A stretch of DNA of 64,000 nucleotides from JBKBIP01 sp046297495 (GCA_046297495.1 JBKBIP010000019.1:1-64000); one strand, 5' to 3'; positions 36,423 to 45,452 are shown, counted from the first letter of the stretch. Made by a program: numbers and translations. The notes: generated from the sequence alone by a model not told the origin.

Positions 36423-37001
36423 TCACGGGTCCCGCGCTACGATCTTGGGTAGCTGTTGCATTACCTTGTCGATTGCTTGGTCATTCAATTCCCCTTTGCG
36501 GAAGGCAAAGTTGGCGGTCACTTTCTGTTGCACGGAAAAGAGGATCGTGACATCGGCGTCTTCGTGCAGCAAGTAACTCGGAGGCCCCTCCACATCCTCA
36601 AAGACGCCCAGCGGCAAGTTGCGCAAAGCGTGTTGCTGGCTCCAACGCACCACTTGTAGATCGAGGCTCAGCTGATCCGCGCTCAGAAATGTGATCCACG
36701 AGCGCAGCTCGGCTTTCTGGTGCGCGGTGAGGGCGGCGTCGAGTTTCTGGGCCAGTTTTCCCAATGGCTCATTCAAACTACGGGCAAAGATAATGACCGC
36801 TGGCCGATCCGCCGTGTCGCAAACGGCGCAGTACAACGTACCCCGATTGGGGCCGGTGGTCATCACGGCCGTATAGGGGCCAGGCCGTTGTCCCGGTTTC
36901 AATCCCGACTGACATGGCTCCGCCGCTGTCAACGGCGGCGCCCCGTTGAATCCCACGGTGAGCGCCGCGATACCGACGAATAGCTTACGTGACCAGTTCA
37001 T
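36423..37001 (-). CDS. Secreted thioredoxin-like protein with CxxC
   Basis: ATG 37001 follows aaaggag and begins a signal peptide (KLFVGIAALTVGFNGAPPLTAA). The mature part has SGLKPGQRPGPYTAVMTTGP, then GTLYCAVCDTADRPAVIIFARS with a CAVC motif in the position of a thioredoxin active site, and a C-terminal half with FEDVEGPPSYLLHEDADVTILFSVQQKV. The pattern is like planctomycete secreted proteins related to the AhpC/TSA or thioredoxin fold. Redox activity is inferred from CxxC only. The protein has 192 residues. Confidence 0.65.
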   Translation of the reverse strand: MNWSRKLFVGIAALTVGFNGAPPLTAAEPCQSGLKPGQRPGPYTAVMTTGPNRGTLYCAVCDTADRPAVIIFARSLNEPLGKLAQKLDAALTAHQKAELRSWITFLSADQLSLDLQVVRWSQQHALRNLPLGVFEDVEGPPSYLLHEDADVTILFSVQQKVTANFAFRKGELNDQAIDKVMQQLPKIVARDP

Positions 37002-37154
37002 CAAGGATGCTCCTTTGGTGAGTGGAAACGCCGAAATCCACTGGTTAGAATGTGACACTAGACGACTGGTTTCGACTCCAATTTCCCTTCTTCTACCGTT
37101 GTATCCTGAACAACAAGGGCAACGCAACGCTTTCCCATCGAGGAAGCCAATTTT

Positions 37155-38225
37155 TCATGGTGGGGGAGCTTGGGATTGCCGAGGATGATCACGGTAGGGT
37201 TGACCGGCTTGATAGAGGGCCAGGCGGGCGGCGTATTCTTCTTGGACCTCGTTGTCGGCCTCCGCCACTGCTCGCGCGGCCCAGTGGATCGCTTCCTCGA
37301 ACCGGCCGCACTCGGCGAACGCGGCCGCGAGCGTGTCCAGGAAGCCGGGGATGGACCACTCGGTCAAGGTACATGCTTTCTGGGCCAGCTCCACGGCGCG
37401 CGTGCCGTCACGCAGGGCGTCCACCGGACAGGTGGCGAGAATCCAGGCGAGGTAGTTGTTGGTAACGGGATGATCGGTGTCGTCGTCCAAGGCCCGCTGA
37501 TGATCCGCCTGGGCACGTTCATATTCCCCCAACCGATAATAGACCGTGGCGCGCCGATTGCGGGCATGGATGTTGTCGGGGTCTAGGCGTAGCGTCTCGT
37601 CATAGTCGGCCAAGGCTTGGTCATCCGCCCCATTGGCCGCGTGGGCATCACCCCGGCTGAGATATAGAGGGGCGCAGTCCGGGTCCAAGCGCAAGGCCGC
37701 CGAAAAAGCGGCGATGGCTTGCGCGTACTCTTCCTGCTGATACAAAATCGAGCCTTGGTTGGCGTGCGCGCCGATGAAGTGCGGATCACGGCGCGCTACT
37801 TCCTCAAAATCGGCCAACGCCGCGTCCCAGCTCCCCTGATCGCCATGCGCCAAACCCCGGTTGTAATAGGCCGCGATGCTGGTCGGATTCAGGCGCAGAG
37901 CGGCGCTATAGTCCGCGATGGCTTGCTCCAGGTTTCCTTGCTGGGCGTGGGCGATGCCGCGATACTCGTAAGCGTCGGCATGGCGCGGATCGCTCCGCAC
38001 CAGCCGGTTTAAGTTGGCCAGCGCCGACGCATGATCCCCGATCTTCACCAAAGCCACCGCCCGGCCAAACAGCGCGTCGGTATCGCTCGGGACCAAGCGC
38101 AGGGCGCGGGTGAAATGCGCGATGGCTCGATCATACTGGTCCCGTTCCAACGCGCTGATGCCTTTTTGATAAGCGCATTCCGCGTCCCGCAAACGCGCGG
38201 AATCCGAAGTGCCATGAGCGGGCAA
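37155..38225 (-). CDS. Tetratricopeptide repeat protein
   Basis: I choose TTG 38225, which has aaggag seven bases upstream. The longer frame to 38378 runs through a palindromic repeat (38267-38324) that is not part of the protein. The 356 residues carry about eight TPR units: AYQKGISALERDQYDRAIAHFTRAL, ALFGRAVALVKIGDHASALA, AYEYRGIAHAQQGNLEQAIADY, AYYNRGLAHGDQGSWDAALAD and others, then a divergent C-terminal segment. TPRs mediate protein-protein contacts; no enzymatic domain is present. No signal peptide is evident. Confidence 0.85.
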   Translation of the reverse strand: MPAHGTSDSARLRDAECAYQKGISALERDQYDRAIAHFTRALRLVPSDTDALFGRAVALVKIGDHASALANLNRLVRSDPRHADAYEYRGIAHAQQGNLEQAIADYSAALRLNPTSIAAYYNRGLAHGDQGSWDAALADFEEVARRDPHFIGAHANQGSILYQQEEYAQAIAAFSAALRLDPDCAPLYLSRGDAHAANGADDQALADYDETLRLDPDNIHARNRRATVYYRLGEYERAQADHQRALDDDTDHPVTNNYLAWILATCPVDALRDGTRAVELAQKACTLTEWSIPGFLDTLAAAFAECGRFEEAIHWAARAVAEADNEVQEEYAARLALYQAGQPYRDHPRQSQAPPP

Positions 38226-38266
38226 GGCGGTTCTCCTTTTACGTATTCCGCCAGCCAGGAAGAAAC

Positions 38267-38324
38267 TCCGAGCCGCGACCGTCAGGAAGCGGCACACCCC
38301 GCTCCCTGACGGTCGCGGCTCCGA
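38267..38324. repeat. Dispersed palindrome family H
   Basis: gagccgcgaccgtcagg (left arm, from about 38269) pairs with ccctgacggtcgcggctc (right arm, to about 38322) around a short loop with cggcacacccc. Its reading through creates a spurious N-terminal extension on the TPR frame. Confidence 0.8.
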
Positions 38325-38442
38325 CCAGTTGCTAGATAGATGTTCACAAAGCCAGGCTTGGCGCTGAGCCAGCGGCAATAGTATAGTACATTAGTATAAG
38401 TTAATTGTGTATCGGGTTTTATCTTCCATCTGCCATATGGAT

Positions 38443-38480
38443 TGTTTCATTGTTCCATTCCACTCCACCCCCCCCCTTTA
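38443..38480 (-). repeat. Dispersed G-rich motif family G, copy 2 (reversed)
   Basis: gtttcattgttccattccac followed by tccac and nine C is the reverse complement of the element at 60121-60163. Confidence 0.7.
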
Positions 38481-38772
38481 GCAGGTGATATAATAATATC
38501 AATGGAATGAAACCCATACTTTCTAGAAGTCGTGGGTCGGTGTCACTGCCCCGCTCGGCAAATCAACATGGATGCTCCACCCGGATCATGGTAAAATGCG
38601 AAAGTTGAGTGGAACTCCGTGAAGGTGGGAAAGGACCTCCCGATGACCACGCTGCCCCCCTACTGTCCGTTGGGATGTCTTCTCCCCGTCTTTTCTGATT
38701 TCCTCATATCCTTACCCAACCATTTTCCGGAAATGAATCTTCCCCGCGCGCTCGGTTTCAGGAGGATGCCTT

Positions 38773-39792
38773 ATGCGATTTCCCTTGTCGCTGGCGACGA
38801 ACATGGCTGTCCACATGCTGCGCCACAAGTTGGCGGGCGTCCGAAAGTTTCCGCTCGTGCTGATGCTCGAACCGTTGCACGCTTGTAATCTCACCTGCAC
38901 CGGCTGCGGCCGGATTCGGGAATATGCCGAGACGATCAAGGACAAGCTGAGCGTGGCCGAGTGTCTGGCGGCGGTCGATGAATGTGGCGCACCGATTGTC
39001 AGCATTTGCGGCGGTGAGCCGTTGATCTATCCCGACATCGGCGCGCTGGTACGCGGCATTCTGGGCCGGCGCAAGAACATCTACTTGTGTACCAACGGCA
39101 TGTTCATCTGCAAACGGCTGCATGAATTCAAGCCGACTAGCCGATTCTTCTTCAACGTCCATCTCGACGGCATGGAAAAGACCCACGATATAGCCGTCGA
39201 GCGGGAAGGGGTATTTCGGGCGGCCATCGACGGCATCCGGGCGGCCAAGTCGGCGGGCTTCCTCGTCTGCACCAATACCACCATCTACAAGGAAACCGAC
39301 ATCGCCGAGATTGACGAGCTGTTCGCCTATCTGACCCGGCTCGGCGTGGATGGCTTCATGCTGTCCCCCGCCTACGGCTACACGGCCGTTCAAGAGACGA
39401 ACCCGCAGGGGGCCGCCGAGATCTTCCTGACACGCGCCGACATCCGCGCCAAGTTCCGCGACGCCGAGCAGCTGCTCACGAAATACCGTTTGGCGTCGTC
39501 GCCGATCTATCTGGAATTTCTCAGCGGCAAACGCGAGCTGACCTGCACCGCCTGGGGCAATCCCACCCGTAACGTCCAGGGCTGGAAAGGGCCGTGCTAC
39601 CTGATCACCGATCAGCACCATGCCACCTTCCGCGCGCTGATGGATGACACCGACTGGGACGCCTACGGCCCCAGCAAGGACCCACGCTGTGAACATTGCA
39701 TGGTCCATTGCGGCTACGAACCCTCCGCCGCCCTCGGCATCAACAAACAACGAGGGGACAGTTGGAAGATGCTGAAATGGCAACTGACATGA
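38773..39792 (+). CDS. hpnH: Adenosyl-hopene transferase HpnH (radical SAM)
   Basis: The 339-residue protein has the radical SAM cluster motif C38-x3-C42-x2-C45 in ACNLTCTGCGRI, SICGGEPLIYPDI as the SAM-binding GGEP, and the C-terminal DUF3463 region with WGNPTRNVQGWKGPCYLI and the Cys cluster CEHCMVHCGYEPSA. This layout is specific for HpnH, which adds the 5'-deoxyadenosyl group to diploptene to start C35 hopanoid side-chain synthesis. ATG 38773 has a nearby aggagg. hpnG follows 54 bp later with a family E repeat between them. No squalene-hopene cyclase gene is in the window. Confidence 0.92.
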   Translation: MRFPLSLATNMAVHMLRHKLAGVRKFPLVLMLEPLHACNLTCTGCGRIREYAETIKDKLSVAECLAAVDECGAPIVSICGGEPLIYPDIGALVRGILGRRKNIYLCTNGMFICKRLHEFKPTSRFFFNVHLDGMEKTHDIAVEREGVFRAAIDGIRAAKSAGFLVCTNTTIYKETDIAEIDELFAYLTRLGVDGFMLSPAYGYTAVQETNPQGAAEIFLTRADIRAKFRDAEQLLTKYRLASSPIYLEFLSGKRELTCTAWGNPTRNVQGWKGPCYLITDQHHATFRALMDDTDWDAYGPSKDPRCEHCMVHCGYEPSAALGINKQRGDSWKMLKWQLT

Positions 39793-39816
39793 GCAATGGG
39801 CAGTAGGCAGTGATCA

Positions 39817-39840
39817 ACGTTTGGCGGGCGAGCCACACCA
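39817..39840 (+). repeat. Dispersed motif family E, copy 5
   Basis: acgtttggcgggcgagccac lies between hpnH and hpnG. It is one of the less well kept copies. Confidence 0.4.
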
Positions 39841-39846
39841 AAACCA

Positions 39847-40626
39847 ATGACCGAACTGCGATTCGATGATCCCTGCGTGCTCTTCGCTTTGAGCCGGGAA
39901 GCAGGAGCGTTCCTGCGTGAATTTCGCGCGCATCAGCGATTCCCGGAAGCGCCATGTTGGGCCCGGTTTTGCGGGCCGGCGTGGTTGACGCTGTTGGTGC
40001 TGCAAACGGGAATCGGCGCGGATCGGACGGCGGCGGCGCTGACTTGGCTATTGCAAGCCCCGCTGTTGGGGAATGTCCCCTATCGGCCTCGTGTCGTTTT
40101 ATCGGCGGGTTTCGCCGGCGCGCTGCGCGAGGGATTACGCGCCGGCGACGTGGTGCTGGCGACCGAGATCGTGGACGCGCAGGGGAGCCGTTGGCCGGCG
40201 ACCTGGCCGGGAGAGCTGCCGGCAGGGGAGTGGCGGCCGCCGCTGCGCCGTGGGCGCTTGCTGACCATGCCGCATCTCGTCGGCGACCCGAAGGAGAAAC
40301 AGCGGTTGGGACAAACGCAGGACGCCTGGGCCGTGGACATGGAATCGGCCATCGTAGCCCAAGCCTGCACGCGCGCGGGGATTCCGTTTGGCTGTCTGCG
40401 CGTCGTGACGGATGACGTGCATACGGCGCTGGCCTCCGATTTGATCGCGCTCTTGTCCCGTCAGCGGGCCTCTCCGTTTCGGCTTTTGGCCGCCCTCCCG
40501 CGCCGTCCCTCGCTCATCCGCGACCTGGCACGTCTTACCCGTGTCACCCGTCACGCTGCCCACCAGCTCGCCTTGGCCTTGGGCGAGGTGCTCACCCTCA
40601 CGCTCCCCGGCGGGCGCGAACTGTGA
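39847..40626 (+). CDS. hpnG: Hopanoid phosphorylase-like protein HpnG
   Basis: The 259-residue protein is a nucleoside phosphorylase/MTAN superfamily member: LFALSREAGAFLRE, LVLQTGIGADRTAAAL, VVLSAGFAGALREGLRAGDVV, the ribose-binding AVDMESAIVAQACTRAGIPF and the base-side RVVTDDV. Next to hpnH this fits HpnG, which removes adenine from adenosylhopane to give phosphoribosyl- or ribosylhopane. The adjacent placement strongly supports the call. ATG 39847 is followed by a typical N-terminus. The gene is followed within eight bases by a family A palindrome, which may terminate the transcript. Confidence 0.87.
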   Translation: MTELRFDDPCVLFALSREAGAFLREFRAHQRFPEAPCWARFCGPAWLTLLVLQTGIGADRTAAALTWLLQAPLLGNVPYRPRVVLSAGFAGALREGLRAGDVVLATEIVDAQGSRWPATWPGELPAGEWRPPLRRGRLLTMPHLVGDPKEKQRLGQTQDAWAVDMESAIVAQACTRAGIPFGCLRVVTDDVHTALASDLIALLSRQRASPFRLLAALPRRPSLIRDLARLTRVTRHAAHQLALALGEVLTLTLPGGREL

Positions 40627-40633
40627 GAGACAA

Positions 40634-40722
40634 GAAAAGGGGACGCGACTCGTATTTGCTGATGGAGAGTTGCTTGTGGTGGAATCTGATAACCATCGAA
40701 ATCGAGTCGCGTCCCCTTTTTT
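40634..40722. repeat. Dispersed palindrome family A, copy 2
   Basis: It starts eight bases after the hpnG stop. The arms are aaaaggggacgcgactcg and cgagtcgcgtcccctttttt. The interior matches the reverse complement of copy 1 with conserved atctgataacca/atctgacaacca. The right arm ends in a T-run, so the element could be a terminator for hpnG. Confidence 0.85.
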
Positions 40723-40823
40723 GGCCCAATTTTCTCGAAACCCGCCCCCCGCTCGAAGAGTACAATCATCACGGAACGAAGAGGCGGTCGATTCTGGAAC
40801 CCACATTCTGGGAGTTCGTTTCC

Positions 40824-42563
40824 ATGCGCTTCTTCCGAATCACATGTGCTGTTGGTGTTTGCTGGTTGCTTCTGGGCACTGGTCCCGCGCGGGCGGAAAC
40901 ACCGGTTGATCCCTTGCGGCTCATCCCTGAGCAGGCCGATCTTTTCCTCAAGATCGAGAAACCCCAGCAATTGGTCGAAGCCGTGACCGGCTTGGAGCTG
41001 TTCCAACAGCTTCAGCAGTTCGCCGCCGTGCGTGAGCTGTACGATTCGACGAACGCCCGCCGCTTTTATCAGCTGGTGGATTATTTTGAGAAAGAACTGG
41101 GGGCCGATTGGCCGGAGCTGCTCGACCGTCTGGCCGGCGATGGGGCGGTGCTGGCCAGCAAGATCGGCCCCGAGCCGGCCCCGGTGCTGTTCGTGGCCCG
41201 CGCCAAGGATGAAAAACTGCTGCGTCAGTTCGTGGCTGTCGCCCTCAAAGTGGTGCAAGACGAATTGGAACGCAATGAAACCGGCCAAGCCATTCGCAAG
41301 GACAGCTATCGTGATCTGCCGGTGATCCACTTCGGCCCCAACGCCCATGCGGCCACGGCGGGGCCGTTTTTGTTGCTCAGCAACAACGATAAAGCCCTGC
41401 AGCTTGGCATCGATCAATACCTCGATGCCAAAGCCAGCCTCGCGGACGTGCCCGCCGTGGCCGAGGCCCGCCAGCTGCTCCCCGCCGCGCCGCTGGCCTG
41501 GGGCTGGCTCAACCTGGAGCCGCTCAAGCAATCCCCCAGGGCGAAGGAAGTCCTTAGCTTGCCACGTAATGACGCCAACTTGACCGTGTTGTTCGGTAGC
41601 TGGCTCGATGTGGCGGCACGGGCACCGTTTCTGACCACTGGCTTGTACAAGGACAAGAACGGCTTCCTGCTCACCACGCGGCTGCCGGCAGCCCGTGACA
41701 GCCGAACGGCGGAGACGGCCCTCCATGCCCCTCCCGCAGGAGAACCCGGCTCACTGCCGTTGCTGCAACCGAAGGGTGTGCTAGTCAGCAGCAGCTACTA
41801 TTTCGATGTTTCCAAGTTCTGGGAGAGCCGCGACCAGCTGCTTAACGAGCAACAGAAGCAAGGGCTGGAGCAGTTCGACGCCAATTCCGGCCGTTTCTTG
41901 TTCGGCAACCGCTTCAGCGATTTCTTGACTCAGGCTGGCCCTTATCAGCGTTTCGTCGTCGTCCACCAAGCTACGACGGGGTATGACAAGCAACCGAATC
42001 AGCCGATCCCCGCTTTTGCTTTCGTGGTGTCCCTGCGCCAGCCGGAGAAGTTCAGCAAGTCGATGGAGGCGGTGCTGCGCGGCGCCGCCTTGCTGGCCGG
42101 CAATCAATTCAAGCTCAAGCTGAACGAGGAAAAACGGGGGGACGTCAACTTGGTCGGCTATCGCTTCCCCGAGGATGAGCTGGTGCGCAACGACCCGACC
42201 AACATCCGTTACAACTTTAGTCCTTGCTTCGCCACGGTCGGCGATCAGTTCTTCGTCGCCTCCACCATCGAGTTGGGCCGAGAGCTGATCGGCTTGCTCG
42301 AACAGGAAGCCCAGGCAGGCCGCAAAGGGAGTCCAGCCACGGGACAAACGCGCATCCATGCCTCTGGCGGCGCCGACCTGCTTCAAGCCAGCAAATCGCA
42401 GCTGCTCGCCCAAACGATTCTGGATCAAGCCTTGAACCTCAACGAAGCCGAGAAGGAAGTCGATCACTTCATTCAAGTGATCCGCCGCCTGGGAATGCTG
42501 CAACTGGAGTCCCATCACGGAGACAAGGCCTTTCGGTATGAGGTGCGCTTGTCCGTGAAGTGA
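40824..42563 (+). CDS. Secreted protein of unknown function (579 aa)
   Basis: I start at ATG 40824 (MRFFRITCAVGVCWLLLG), which has gggag nine bases upstream and opens a signal peptide ending near PARAET; the frame is open back through the palindrome at 40634 but that is not coding. The mature protein begins IPEQADLFLKIEKPQQLVEA and has recurring segments of the form FLLLSNNDKALQLGIDQYLD and FATVGDQFFVASTIELGREL. This is the pattern of planctomycete DUF3352-like proteins, a resemblance only. No transmembrane helix beyond the signal is seen. It may be co-transcribed with the DUF1800/DUF1501 pair, but a family D repeat lies between. Confidence 0.65.
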   Translation: MRFFRITCAVGVCWLLLGTGPARAETPVDPLRLIPEQADLFLKIEKPQQLVEAVTGLELFQQLQQFAAVRELYDSTNARRFYQLVDYFEKELGADWPELLDRLAGDGAVLASKIGPEPAPVLFVARAKDEKLLRQFVAVALKVVQDELERNETGQAIRKDSYRDLPVIHFGPNAHAATAGPFLLLSNNDKALQLGIDQYLDAKASLADVPAVAEARQLLPAAPLAWGWLNLEPLKQSPRAKEVLSLPRNDANLTVLFGSWLDVAARAPFLTTGLYKDKNGFLLTTRLPAARDSRTAETALHAPPAGEPGSLPLLQPKGVLVSSSYYFDVSKFWESRDQLLNEQQKQGLEQFDANSGRFLFGNRFSDFLTQAGPYQRFVVVHQATTGYDKQPNQPIPAFAFVVSLRQPEKFSKSMEAVLRGAALLAGNQFKLKLNEEKRGDVNLVGYRFPEDELVRNDPTNIRYNFSPCFATVGDQFFVASTIELGRELIGLLEQEAQAGRKGSPATGQTRIHASGGADLLQASKSQLLAQTILDQALNLNEAEKEVDHFIQVIRRLGMLQLESHHGDKAFRYEVRLSVK

Positions 42564-42581
42564 GCGCCGTGGTGGGTCTTG

Positions 42582-42631
42582 GGATTCAGCGGTTCGCGCG
42601 CTGCCAACTTCCCGCGTGAAACGATAAAATC
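42582..42631. repeat. Dispersed palindrome family D, copy 2
   Basis: gattcagcggttcgcgcg pairs imperfectly with cgcgtgaaacgataaaatc, between the secreted protein gene and the DUF1800 gene. Confidence 0.6.
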
Positions 42632-42677
42632 AGAAGGAATAGTTAGCCGTAGCTCCTACTTGTGAGGCAACATTACG

Positions 42678-44075
42678 ATGGCAGAATACATCGATCCACG
42701 TTGGGCTTGGGACGAGTATCGGCCCACGGAGCAATCTCCCTGGGACTTGAAACGGGTGGGGCATCTGTATCGGCGGGCGGCGTTTGGGGCCAGCTGGACC
42801 GAATTGCAGGCTGGTCTGAAGCTGGGACCCAAGCAGACCATCACCAATTTGCTGCGCGGCGAACCCGGCACGGAGCAGTTCGACCAGCAGACGGCGCCGC
42901 TGGCCGAGAGCATCACCCGCGCCAACAACGGCCAGCAGGCGCGCGCCTGGTGGCTGTACCGGATGCTGTACACCCCGCATCCGACGCGTGAAAAATTGAC
43001 GCTTTTTTGGCACAATCACTTCGCCACCAGCAACGCCAAGGTGAACAACGCTGGCTTCATGCTGCGTCAATACGAGCTGCTGCGCAAGCACGCCCTGGGC
43101 AACTTTCGCGCGCTGCTGCTGGCAATGTCCACCGACCCGGCCATGTTGGTGTGGCTCGACACCAATCAGAGCAAGAAGGGGAAGCCCAACGAGAATTACG
43201 CCCGCGAGCTGATGGAGCTGTTCAGCCTGGGCATCGGCAATTACACCGAAGAGGACATCCGCGAGGCGGCCCGCGCCTTCACCGGCTATGAGATCGTCGA
43301 GGGGAAACCGAGCTTCAACGCCAGCCAACATGATGACGGCGTGAAGACGGTTTTGGGACAGTCTGGAAAATGGCAGGCGGACGACATCGTGCGTATCTGC
43401 CTGGAACAGCAGTCGGCCCCCTATTTCATCGTGGGCAAGCTGTATCGGTTTCTCATTAGCGAAGCCGAGCCGCCCCCCCCGGATTTGCTCGAACCGTTGG
43501 CCGAGCAGTTCCGCAAAAGCGACTACGATTTCAACGGCGTGGTGGAACGCATGCTCCGTTCCAACCTGTTCTTCTCCGCGCACGCCTACCGCGCCCGCAT
43601 TAAAGCCCCGGTCGATTTCGCTCTCGGCATCGTGCGTGGCTTGGAGGGGCGCATCGGCACGACGGCGCTGGCGGCCGCGCTGGAGGAGCTGGGGCAAAAC
43701 GTGTTCTACCCCCCCTCTGTCAAAGGCTGGGACGGCGGCAAGACCTGGCTCAACGGCCAAACGCTGCTCTATCGCCAAAATCTGGCCCTGGCCCTGACCT
43801 CCACGCAAGACAATCGCTTTGGCCGGCGCACCGATCCGGCGGTCATCGCCCGCCAATATGCCGGATCGGACGACGCCGCCCAGGTGGATTTCTTCCTGCA
43901 ACTGTTCTTGCAAGGGGACGTGTCCGCGGCGGCCCGCGACAACCTGCTCCACTACCTGGAACAAGCCCGCAAACAGCGCGTGCCGATTTACTGGACCGAG
44001 CAGGATGCCGCCGATCAGCGCTTGCGAACTTTATGTCATTTAGTGTTGACGTTGCCGGAGTTTCAATTGGATTGA
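42678..44075 (+). CDS. DUF1800 family protein
   Basis: The 465-residue protein shows the DUF1800 hallmarks: RRAAFGASWTELQAGL, LTLFWHNHFATSNAKV, MLRQYELLRKHALGNFRALL, NENYARELMELFSLG, AARAFTGYEI and a C-terminal YPPSVKGWDGGKTWLNG. There is no signal peptide. The family is almost always next to a DUF1501 gene, as here (52 bp apart). The pair is presumed to form an export-linked complex whose chemistry is not established. Confidence 0.93.
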   Translation: MAEYIDPRWAWDEYRPTEQSPWDLKRVGHLYRRAAFGASWTELQAGLKLGPKQTITNLLRGEPGTEQFDQQTAPLAESITRANNGQQARAWWLYRMLYTPHPTREKLTLFWHNHFATSNAKVNNAGFMLRQYELLRKHALGNFRALLLAMSTDPAMLVWLDTNQSKKGKPNENYARELMELFSLGIGNYTEEDIREAARAFTGYEIVEGKPSFNASQHDDGVKTVLGQSGKWQADDIVRICLEQQSAPYFIVGKLYRFLISEAEPPPPDLLEPLAEQFRKSDYDFNGVVERMLRSNLFFSAHAYRARIKAPVDFALGIVRGLEGRIGTTALAAALEELGQNVFYPPSVKGWDGGKTWLNGQTLLYRQNLALALTSTQDNRFGRRTDPAVIARQYAGSDDAAQVDFFLQLFLQGDVSAAARDNLLHYLEQARKQRVPIYWTEQDAADQRLRTLCHLVLTLPEFQLD

Positions 44076-44127
44076 AGCCTACGAACGGATGAATCTAAAC
44101 AGTCACTCAACGCGAGAGGATCGTTCC

Positions 44128-45366
44128 ATGAATCTGAATCGACGCGCTTTCCTGCACACCTCGTTGGCCGCCGGCGGCTTCGTCGGTCTCGGTTCGACCA
44201 TGCCGCGCTTTCTGGAACGGACCGCGCTAGCGGCGCCGAAGAGCAGCCAGGCTGGCGCCAAGGACACCATTTTGGTCGTCGTGCAGCTCACCGGCGGCAA
44301 CGACGGGCTGAATACGGTGGTCCCCTTCAAGGACCCCGAATACGCCAAGCTCCGACCCACGTTGAAACTGCCGGAAGCCCAGCTCAAGAAAGTCACCGAT
44401 GACATCGGCTTGCACCCGTCCTTGACCGGCTTTGCCGAGCTGCTCGAAGATCAAGCCCTGTGCATCGTGCAGGGGGTCGGTTATCCCAATCCCAGCCAAT
44501 CGCACTTCCGCTCGATGGATATTTGGCAAGCTGCCGACACCGCCCAGACACTGACTGAAGGCTGGATTGGCAAGGCCTTGAAGCACCTGCCCGAAACGCA
44601 ATCGTTCCATCTCTCCGAACGTGAATCCTCACCGTTGGCCTTGACCGGCGCTCCCGTGCGCGTGCCGACCATTCAATCGCTGGAGGAATTCCAGCTGCGC
44701 GTGGCGGCCATGAGCAAAACTGACCGCCAAGAACAACAGGCGATCATCGAAGGGGCGACGCAATCGACGTCGGGCAAGCCGAACCTGCTCGACTTCGTGC
44801 AGCAGACCGCCGCCAACACCTACGCCAGCAGCAAGCGCTTGCAAGAAATCGGCAAAAACTATCAGCCCAAGGTCCCCTATCCGAACACGGCCTTGGCCAA
44901 CCGCCTGAAGCTGGCCGCCCAGCTCATCGACGCCGACCTGGGGGCGCGGTTATTCTATGTCGCGCTGGATGGCTTCGACACGCACGCCAACCAAGCCAAC
45001 GCCCACGCCAACTTAATGCAACAGCTCTCCGGCGCGGTGACGGCGTTTTACAAGGACATGGCGGCGCGGGGGCACAAGGATCGGCTGCTGATCATGACGT
45101 TCTCGGAATTTGGCCGCCGCGCCCGTGAAAACGGCAGTCGGGGGACCGATCACGGCTCCGCCGCCCCGATGTTTCTCGTCAGCGGCAAGGTGAAGCCCGG
45201 TCTGGTGGGTGCTCACCCTAGCCTGACGCAGCTCGAAGCCGGCAATTTGAAGTTCCACACCGACTTCCGCCGCGTCTATGCCGCCGTGCTGGAAAACTGG
45301 CTTGGCGTCTCCAGCCAGCAAGTCCTCGGCCAACCCTGGCAACCGCTGGAAGTGTTCCAGGGTTGA
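44128..45366 (+). CDS. DUF1501 family protein with Tat signal
   Basis: ATG 44128 follows gagagga; an upstream start at 44089 is weaker. The 412-residue protein begins with a twin-arginine signal (NRRAFLHTSLAAGGFVGLG), so it is exported folded. DUF1501 motifs follow: VVVQLTGGNDGLNTVVPF, GLHPSLTGFAELLED, GYPNPSQSHFRSMDIWQ, LDGFDTHANQ and MTFSEFGRRARENGSRGTDHG. The family is related to alkaline phosphatase/sulfatase folds; the conserved Asp and His residues suggest metal binding. It forms a unit with the upstream DUF1800 gene. Confidence 0.92.
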   Translation: MNLNRRAFLHTSLAAGGFVGLGSTMPRFLERTALAAPKSSQAGAKDTILVVVQLTGGNDGLNTVVPFKDPEYAKLRPTLKLPEAQLKKVTDDIGLHPSLTGFAELLEDQALCIVQGVGYPNPSQSHFRSMDIWQAADTAQTLTEGWIGKALKHLPETQSFHLSERESSPLALTGAPVRVPTIQSLEEFQLRVAAMSKTDRQEQQAIIEGATQSTSGKPNLLDFVQQTAANTYASSKRLQEIGKNYQPKVPYPNTALANRLKLAAQLIDADLGARLFYVALDGFDTHANQANAHANLMQQLSGAVTAFYKDMAARGHKDRLLIMTFSEFGRRARENGSRGTDHGSAAPMFLVSGKVKPGLVGAHPSLTQLEAGNLKFHTDFRRVYAAVLENWLGVSSQQVLGQPWQPLEVFQG

Positions 45367-45374
45367 GATGCATC

Positions 45375-45442
45375 AGGCGAGCGGAGGATCATCAGCCCCC
45401 CGGTGCATGGTGTTACCGGGGGACTGACGCTTTCCGCTCGCC
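45375..45442. repeat. Dispersed palindrome family F, copy 2
   Basis: aggcgagcgga (left) pairs with tccgctcgcct (right). Inside, cagccccccggt pairs with accgggggactg. It lies between the convergent DUF1501 and TMEM43 genes. Confidence 0.8.
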
Positions 45443-45452
45443 TAACCGTTTC

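Larger units (their letters stand above)
38226..38772. other. Intergenic region with two repeat families upstream of hpnH
   Basis: No gene is supported. It holds family H (38267-38324) and family G copy 2 (38443-38480), plus an AT-rich stretch near 38380-38420 that may include promoters for the divergent TPR and hpnH genes. Confidence 0.5.

Noticed and set aside
40623..40823. Coding sequence through the family A palindrome (N-terminal extension of the 579-aa secreted protein)
   Set aside because: The frame is open, but the translated segment is a repeat found elsewhere, and ATG 40824 has a signal peptide and ribosome binding site.
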